A stretch of DNA of 14,196 bases from Archaeoglobi archaeon. GTDB lineage: Archaea; Halobacteriota; Archaeoglobi; Archaeoglobales; Archaeoglobaceae. The translations under genes were made by a program, and so were the position numbers. Below the pieces are notes generated by a model, which did not search any database, had not been told where the DNA came from, and saw only the letters and a program-made list of their open reading frames with translations. Position 1 is the stretch's first letter, and every line of letters starts with the position of its first letter. Where the stretch lies: the NCBI GenBank assembly GCA_004347865.1, contig QNUZ01000025.1:1-14196 (forward strand), read 5' to 3'. This document shows, one piece after another, positions 1 to 5,500 of the stretch.

Positions 1-801
1 GCCGTAACAGTCGATCATGCGACGAACGGAAGGTTCATCCTAGGGATAGGGGCAGGAGAGGCGGAGAACATAGTTCCCTTCGGACTGAACTTTGATAACC
101 CCGTTGCAAGGCTCGAAGAGGGGCTGAAGCTGATAAAAATAATGCTTTCAGCGGACTACGGAGAGAAGATAAACTTTCAGGGGAAGTTCTTCAGATTTGA
201 GGATGCCGTTTTTGACCTGAAGCCGGTTGGAAAACTTCCGATATGGATTGGCGCACACGGAAACAGGATGCTAAAGCTGACTGCAAAATACGGTGACGGC
301 TGGCTCCCTTCAACCCTGCCTCCCGAAGTCTATGCCGAAAGGCTGGAAAAGCTGATAAAGTTTGCAAAGGAGGAAAAAAGGGATCCGGACGAGATCAAAA
401 AGGGTATATTCGTGAGTCTTGTTGTTGACGAGAAAAAGGAGGAAGTTGAAAGGCTGCTAAGGACGCCGATTCTGAAAATCCACGCTCTGCTGCTGCCGTC
501 GGAGTTCTACGAAGCTCTCGGATACAAGCATCCATTCGGAAAGTTCTACGGACTTCTGGATTACATTCCGACAAAGTACACGAAGGATCAGATAATGGAG
601 GCAATAGAAAGGGTTCCCGACGAGGTTTCAAGACTGGCATTCGTCTGCGGAACTCCCGATGAGATAGTGAAAACATTCGAGCAGTTTGAAAAGATAGGCG
701 TTGAGCACATCGTCATCTGGAATCTGACCTACTTCGGAGACGTTACGAAGATAAAGAGCTCCTACGCACTTGTGGACGAGATAATTGGGAATTTCAAGTA
801 A
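1..801 (+). CDS. LLM-class (luciferase-like) F420/flavin-dependent oxidoreductase, 5' truncated by window edge
   Basis: The frame is open from base 1 to the TAA at 799-801, giving 266 visible residues. The usual family length is about 320-350, so roughly 60-90 N-terminal residues lie outside the window. Two family signatures are visible: GRFILGIGAGEAENIVPFG near visible residue 10, the phosphate/cofactor-side glycine-rich loop of bacterial luciferase-like TIM barrels, and PIWIGAHGNRMLKLTAKYGDGW near residue 80. In archaea this superfamily includes coenzyme F420-dependent enzymes such as methylene-tetrahydromethanopterin reductase (Mer) and F420-dependent dehydrogenases. The visible part does not look like Mer itself, and annotation pipelines often label such proteins as phthiodiolone ketoreductase-like. 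The substrate is unknown. The C-terminal segment CGTPDEIVKTFEQFEKIGVEH is the typical last helix-strand unit. The internal ATG at 142 is not the true start, because the family signature lies upstream of it. A T-rich stretch follows the stop and may end the transcript. Confidence 0.9.
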   Translation, partial: AVTVDHATNGRFILGIGAGEAENIVPFGLNFDNPVARLEEGLKLIKIMLSADYGEKINFQGKFFRFEDAVFDLKPVGKLPIWIGAHGNRMLKLTAKYGDGWLPSTLPPEVYAERLEKLIKFAKEEKRDPDEIKKGIFVSLVVDEKKEEVERLLRTPILKIHALLLPSEFYEALGYKHPFGKFYGLLDYIPTKYTKDQIMEAIERVPDEVSRLAFVCGTPDEIVKTFEQFEKIGVEHIVIWNLTYFGDVTKIKSSYALVDEIIGNFK

Positions 802-822
802 TTTTTATAAAATTTTTAGAAT
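799..822 (+). terminator. T-rich tract after the oxidoreductase stop
   Basis: Immediately after the stop comes an AT-only stretch, ATTTTTATAAAATTTTTAG, containing two runs of five T. Archaeal termination commonly uses T-rich tracts without a hairpin, so this plausibly ends the upstream transcript. A TTTATAAA core within it could also act as a TATA element. However, it lies only about 13 bases before the ATG at 821, too close for that start. Confidence 0.35.
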
Positions 823-872
823 GTCTGGTTTCTGCTCTCGTCGCGCGGCTCACTTGCAGGCAGCGGGGACAG

Positions 873-882
873 CTTATATTAT
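873..882 (+). promoter_or_regulatory. TATA box of the zinc protein-cdc6 operon, predicting a leaderless mRNA
   Basis: CTTATATTAT lies in otherwise GC-rich DNA, centred about 24-25 bases upstream of the ATG at 902. This matches archaeal TATA-to-start spacing, so transcription is expected to begin at or next to the A of that ATG. There is no Shine-Dalgarno-like sequence in front of 902, in keeping with a leaderless transcript. This is the main reason for placing the start at 902 rather than at the upstream in-frame start codons at 785 or 821, which would put the TATA box inside the gene. Confidence 0.55.
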
Positions 883-901
883 ATCAGGCGCGTTGCATAC
901 C

Positions 902-1246
902 ATGCTTGATGAGAGCCTGAATCTGGCATGGATTGAATCGCCACCCGAGTGCCGCGGGCTTTTCGAGCTCACGGCCGGGATCAGGGTTGTTGGGCGCGGG
1001 GAAGTTGAAGCTGAGGGCGTGCGGGTGAGGTACTTGATCATCAGAAGGGGCGGAAGGCGGAGCATCCTTATCGTATGTCCGGTGTGCGGAAGATGGGGAA
1101 GGCTTAATGTGAGGGAGCGCACGGCCTACGGCAGAAGGTTCAAGGTCCTGCACGGCAGGACGAGGTCCGGATGCAGCCTGAGCTATGCAACAAGGGGTTT
1201 TGAAGCAGTTGTGCGAATATACAATCTCGCAGGAGCCGTGCCATGA
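902..1246 (+). CDS. Small putative zinc-binding protein translationally coupled to Orc1/Cdc6
   Basis: This encodes a 114-residue protein of unrecognised family. The visible feature is a possible metal site: CPVC at residues 59-62, then His84 and Cys91 in HGRTRSGC, giving C-x2-C-x21-H-x6-C. That spacing would suit a single small zinc knuckle or ribbon. The N-terminal half (residues 10-58) reads as beta strands ending in a basic RRGGRRS turn. The whole protein is Arg-rich, which would suit nucleic acid binding, but this is inference. Its TGA overlaps the ATG of the cdc6 gene as ATGA, so the two are probably translated together and may function together. The start at 902 is preferred because a good TATA box sits about 25 bases upstream; longer forms from 785 or 821 are possible. 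The segment is visibly richer in GC than its neighbours. Confidence 0.72.
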   Translation: MLDESLNLAWIESPPECRGLFELTAGIRVVGRGEVEAEGVRVRYLIIRRGGRRSILIVCPVCGRWGRLNVRERTAYGRRFKVLHGRTRSGCSLSYATRGFEAVVRIYNLAGAVP

Positions 1247-2310
1247 TTTTCAGAAAGAGAGAGGTATTCGATCCTGATTATCTGCCCGAGGAGATACCCT
1301 TCAGGGAAAAGCAGATATCGCAGCTCGTAAGCTGCATCGATCCCGCACTCCAGGGATTCGCGCCTCTGAATGCACTCTGCCTTGGGCCCCCATCCACAGG
1401 AAAGACCTCGACGATAAGATTCGTTTTGAGACGGGCCTCAGACCTCGAAACCTTTCACTGCTCCTACATTCGCTGCCCGACTTCCAAGGACTCATACAAG
1501 ATCTTTTCGAAGATATTCCGCGACGTTTTTTCCCAGCAGCCCCCACTTAGCGGGGTAAGCAAGTCCGTTCTGGTCGAGAAGATCTGGAGCAAGCTCGAGA
1601 AGCCGCTTCTGGTCGTTCTCGACGATGTGAACTTCCTCACCTCTGAATGCGCGAGCGAGGTCATATACGAGATACTCAAGGCCCCGGACGAGCACGGGGT
1701 TAAGGTCGGGATATTCGCAGCGGCAACCGACGTCAGATTCCCCCTGCACCTAGATCCCTTTGCAGGGGCAGTTTTCAGGTACTTCGAGGTCTTCTATCCC
1801 CCTTACGGGAGGGGTGAGATAAGGGAGATCCTTCTGAGAAGGGTGAAGGAGGGCTTTTCGGAAGGCTGCCTCAGCGATGAAGCCTTCGAAAGGGTCGTCG
1901 ATATCGCTTCAGGGGCCGCAGATGTCAGATACGGCATTTTCCTTCTTAAGACAGCAGGATTGATTGCGGAGAGCAGAAGGGCGCTGAGGGTTGAGGTTGA
2001 TGATGTCGAGAGAGCCCATGAAGGGGAGGCGGTTCCGTTTCTGGCCAAGGCGCTCGCAGCGCTAAACAGCGAAGAAAGGGCCGTGCTGGGGATAATCTGC
2101 TCCGTGAGGGAGATCTCAACGGGTGAACTTTACTCGCTTCTCAGCGGCGAGGTTAGGATGAGCTACAGGAAGTTCTACGATGTGCTTGAAAAGCTCGAAA
2201 GGCTCAGGCTCGTTGATATAGCCTTCGGCGAAAAGGGAGTGGGAAGGACAAGATATGTTCACGCCAAATTCGGAGAGGAGGTTTTCGAGAAGGCTATGAA
2301 GCTTCTTTAG
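1243..2310 (+). CDS. cdc6: Orc1/Cdc6-family AAA+ replication initiator, divergent paralogue
   Basis: This is a 355-residue protein with the layout of archaeal Orc1/Cdc6, which bind origin DNA and help load the MCM helicase. The N-terminus FDPDYLPEEIPFREKQISQL (residues 9-28) is the family hallmark. Walker A is GPPSTGKT (48-55) and Walker B is VVLDDVNFL (124-132). Sensor 2 is in GAADVRYGIFLL (Arg229). A winged-helix domain follows from about 268 to the end, with the helix-rich SEERAVLGI segment and a hairpin near GVGRTRY. Departures from the canonical members are notable. Walker B has Asp-Asp where Asp-Glu is usual. The expected sensor-1 Asn is Thr162. The usual conserved Arg after LDP is absent (LDPFAGAVF). 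This suggests a specialised or slow-ATPase paralogue rather than the main initiator. The start ATG overlaps the upstream stop by four bases. No clear origin recognition box was found next to the gene. Confidence 0.9.
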   Translation: MIFRKREVFDPDYLPEEIPFREKQISQLVSCIDPALQGFAPLNALCLGPPSTGKTSTIRFVLRRASDLETFHCSYIRCPTSKDSYKIFSKIFRDVFSQQPPLSGVSKSVLVEKIWSKLEKPLLVVLDDVNFLTSECASEVIYEILKAPDEHGVKVGIFAAATDVRFPLHLDPFAGAVFRYFEVFYPPYGRGEIREILLRRVKEGFSEGCLSDEAFERVVDIASGAADVRYGIFLLKTAGLIAESRRALRVEVDDVERAHEGEAVPFLAKALAALNSEERAVLGIICSVREISTGELYSLLSGEVRMSYRKFYDVLEKLERLRLVDIAFGEKGVGRTRYVHAKFGEEVFEKAMKLL

Positions 2311-2311
2311 G

Positions 2312-2446
2312 GATTCAGGAATCTATATCGCCAGTAGCCAGCCAAACACCTGGAACACCACAAAGAGCGAAGGAACTAACATCATAGGCGGAAACTACTG
2401 GGCTTCTTGCAGCGGCTTATCTGCTCAGGAGGAAGAATTAATCTAA
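2312..2446 (+). pseudogene. Relic of a NosD/CASH-type beta-helix surface protein (C-terminal fragment)
   Basis: One base after the cdc6 stop, an open stretch without any start codon reads DSGIYIASSQ, then NTWNTTKSEGTNIIGGNYW, and ends at TAA 2444-2446 after about 44 codons. The WNTTK-x3-GTNIIGG...GNYW pattern is characteristic of the end of NosD/CASH-type right-handed beta-helix repeats in archaeal surface proteins. There it usually continues as GGPYLGGNYW plus a long acidic tail. Here the PYLGG portion appears lost and the tail is only about a dozen residues (SCSGLSAQEEELI). With no upstream coding part, no start and a shortened motif, this is best read as the remnant of a gene mostly deleted when it was joined to the 3' end of cdc6. 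It could alternatively be an expressed fragment, but no promoter is apparent. Confidence 0.6.
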
Positions 2447-2595
2447 ATTTTTTTATTCTTTAAATTAATGATCTATATCTCTCAAGCTGACCTTCTCTCA
2501 TCCCGAAATGCGAGGTTCGCAGCTGTGAGGCTGGATGACCATACAAAAAGCCCGGATATTTAATTCAAAGCGAAAAAGAAGAATAAAAAACTAAG
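2447..2595. other. Convergent intergenic region with T-rich ends on both strands and a possible folded element
   Basis: This lies between the plus-strand relic and the minus-strand exoprotein gene. On the plus strand ATTTTTTTATTCTTT (about 2447-2462) is a T-rich tract that could end the cdc6 transcript. On the minus strand the bases after the exoprotein stop (2595 down to about 2565) read as repeated T runs and could end that transcript. Between them, TCATCC (2498-2503) can pair with GGATGA (2533-2538). The pair encloses a hairpin GCGA-GGT-TCGC (2510-2520) and a weaker AGC...GCT stem (2521-2532). A TATA-like CTTTAAAT lies about 25 bases before 2488. A small RNA is possible but unproven. Confidence 0.3.
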
Positions 2596-5500
2596 CTACG
2601 GGTCTAGGCCTATTCTTAGCGCCTCGCTCAGCGAGAATGCACCTGCAGGGTTGAAGCTCAAATTAACAAACCTCTCCTCTCCACCCTCAATCGAACTGAA
2701 CTCCCACCAGAAGACGACTCCGTCAGAGCCGTAGGAGTTGTAGTTTCCGCTGAAGGCCACCGAAATCCCTTCGGGTTTGATCCAGTACACCTTCAAGTTC
2801 CTGGCTTTTTCGTGGGCCTTAACCTTAATCGTCGCATTCACTCCATAGAGCGAAATTTCGGCGGAAACGTTGAGCTTCTTAGATACCCTCGCATTTGGCC
2901 CGAATTCGGAGCTGTTTCCGTTTAATATCGTGAGTGCGGTGATCTGCGAATTTTCATCGACGCCCTTTCCAGAAACGCTGATAGATCCGCTGAAGTATCC
3001 GCTGCTGTTTGCAGTCAGACCTCCTAGATAAATCCATCCCTCCCCGTAGTATCTGGGAAGCTCCGAGCTGCTCCAGTTGTTGCCCTTCAGATCATCTCCA
3101 TCCGTTGAATTCCTAACCAGATATACCTCCACGACAGAATTTGCAAACAATTGGTTCCCTGCTGCCCCCTCTTTTCCTATAAAACCCTCGAGGTACAGCT
3201 CATCCCCATCCAGTTCAGCGAGTGTCAGAATGGGGTAATCCACACCGCAGTTGGCCATGCTGCAGTTCAGCACTCCGTCGTTCAGGGTTACGTTGTCTCC
3301 GAGATGCGCAACCTGTGTGCTTGCCGCATTCACGAGATCTATTCCGAGCTTCGAGTTGTTGTATATCGAGTTCCTCGTTATAGTGACGTTGAGAACATCG
3401 CTGCCGTATCTCACCACTGTCACGCCGTGGCCGAAGTTGTTCCTTATCAGGCTGTAGGCAACAAAACTGTTGTTCGCATTAATCCTTATTCCGGCCGTTT
3501 CGCTGACGTATCCGGTTTCATTTCCGAAGGCGTTTGCTTCTACGGAGCAGTTGAAAATCCTTATCCCACCACCCGAGTTATAGGTTTCTATCCCCTGCGC
3601 AGCGGCCTTGGCAGAAACGCTTCTCTCGATTGTAACGTTCGATGCGGAACTCTCAACACCGACGTTGTCACCCCCGTCAAAGGTCAGGGCGTTTCTGAAA
3701 GCGATCACATTCTCAGCCCTTCCTGCTTTGATACTGCTACTGTAGAAGAGCAATCCGTAACGCTCTGCAAAGGCGACAATCGAATTTAGGACAGTGGTGT
3801 TGTTTCCCTCTGTCCACAGATTTGCCCCTCCCGTTCTGTTCAGCCCGCTTGCCTTTGGATCGGTTCCATTGGCCCTCAGACCCGCGAAGACGTTCTCGAT
3901 CTTTAAATTTCCCGCATAGCTGCGCAGAACTCCTGGATACTGGTTGTAATTACTTCCGAAGATCGAAATATTTCGGATTTCGGAATTCGAGGCCGAGAAA
4001 GTCAGATTAAGCGCGGGATTCAGATTTGCCCCGTAGATCTCCAGTTCTGGCTTTGGAATTGCGTAAAGCATAGCCTCGTCTCCGCTGAAAAGAACTCCGT
4101 CGGGGCCGACGCCTACGGGAATGCTTTCCTGCAAAGGAGTGCTCCTGATTGTTTTAGTTTCGTAATCGTAGATCACGTATCCGGGATTGCTTTCTATGAC
4201 GCTCATATCCGCCCTAAGCGAGGTTCCGTTTATTTCGACGGGATCCGAAATGTCTAAGCTTCCAAGGCTTGCGTTCAGCGGTATGAACCACCAGGAGCCG
4301 TTTGAATCGTAAGCATTTGCGGGAACGCCCATCACGAAGTAGCTCCTCTGCTTCCCGCTGATCGCGTTTGAGTTGAGCACGAACTGCCTGAAGCAACCTT
4401 GGCAGGATCTCGGATTTGCCGTATCGTCGTCTGCATCCCTTGTGTTGGTGACCACGCTGAAGTTGAAGCCGAAGTAGAGGGTTTCGTTGTTGTAGCTTGA
4501 GCAGTTTATCGTGATGAAATGCTCCGCTCTGCCTGTAAGGCTTGTCCCGACGTAGCTCACATTGTCGCTAAGCTCGCCTCTTCCTCCAAAGAAGGGGACC
4601 AGCTGTGAGTAACTGCTATCGTTCGTCTGAAAAGTCTGCTCCGCCCATACGTGGCCGATGCTGTAGCCTGAATTGTAGCTCAGGCTTGCATTTGCTGCGT
4701 TTATAGTCCTTGAGTTTACCACAACGAAGTAAGTCCTCGTTATGTCCTTCACGGCCCTGAAGCTGAAGTTACCGTTTGAATCCGTCACGTTTTTTCTCAG
4801 AACTCTGTCTCCGCTGTCTGGAATTCTGTTTCCGTTCATGTCCTCGACCAGCAGAACTTCCACGCCGCTTATCGGCCTGTCTTCGCCATTGTTTCTCCCC
4901 AGCGGGAATAGATCGTGCAGAACGGTGCCTTTTATGTTGAAAACAACCGGCGGCTTGAAGTACAGCCCCTCGCTGAGGTTTACTGCAAGCCTGTAGTGAT
5001 TTCCTCCGGCATTATAATCGTCATGGTTCGATCTCTGGCTTACGTTTATTCTCCATACCCCATAATCTCCCGATACGGTCTGAACGGCTGTCCATACATT
5101 GTTTCCGGAGAGGTTCCATCCCTGGACGGATCCAGTCGGAGAGGTAACCGTTAAGTTAATTCTAGGGTTTTGATTGTTGCCGTCGGGATCATATACGCTG
5201 AAGTTGAAGCTGTCCGCAAAAACGTAGTAGTTCTGATACGGGTTCAGGTTTTCATTCAAATCTCCAACGATCACGCTGTCATTTGTCCCATACAGATTTT
5301 GCCCGGAAACGCTGTAGCTGCTGTTGACCCTGAGGTTAATCTCATCCGCCCCCGTAACGTTTATACCGTAATAGTTTCCATTATTGCTGCTCCAGCTATC
5401 TTCAAATAGCTCGATTCTCCACCATCCAAAGGAGCTTGCGGTTTGGATCGTAAATGAGTCCCAGTTGTCACCGGAGTTCGCATTGTAAGTTCCCTGCAGG

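Noticed and set aside
785..901. Longer N-terminus for the small zinc protein starting at 785 or 821.
   Set aside because: It would place a good TATA box inside the gene and overlap the upstream gene's end. The extra residues look like random translation of a promoter region.
2345..2365. Origin recognition box near cdc6 (CACCTGGAACACC resembles a reverse mini-ORB).
   Set aside because: The similarity is a few bases within a clearly coding relic. No second copy or AT-rich unwinding element is arranged around it.
2468..2540. C/D box guide RNA (ATGATCT, CTGA and GGATGA elements).
   Set aside because: The boxes do not match RUGAUGA/CUGA with the expected 10-12 base guide spacing, and no second C'/D' pair is convincing.
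2560..2598. In-frame hydrophobic codons (LSFLFFFFALN) after the TAG stop of the giant exoprotein, suggesting amber readthrough or pyrrolysine into a membrane anchor.
   Set aside because: Only 11 codons before TAA, too short for a membrane span. The T-rich minus-strand sequence is better explained as a terminator, and nothing here suggests pyrrolysine use.
3151..3789. Plus-strand open frame of 212 codons opposite the giant exoprotein (similarly 5596-6156).
   Set aside because: It is antisense to a well-supported gene with coherent domains. Its translation shows no domain, signal or ribosome site.
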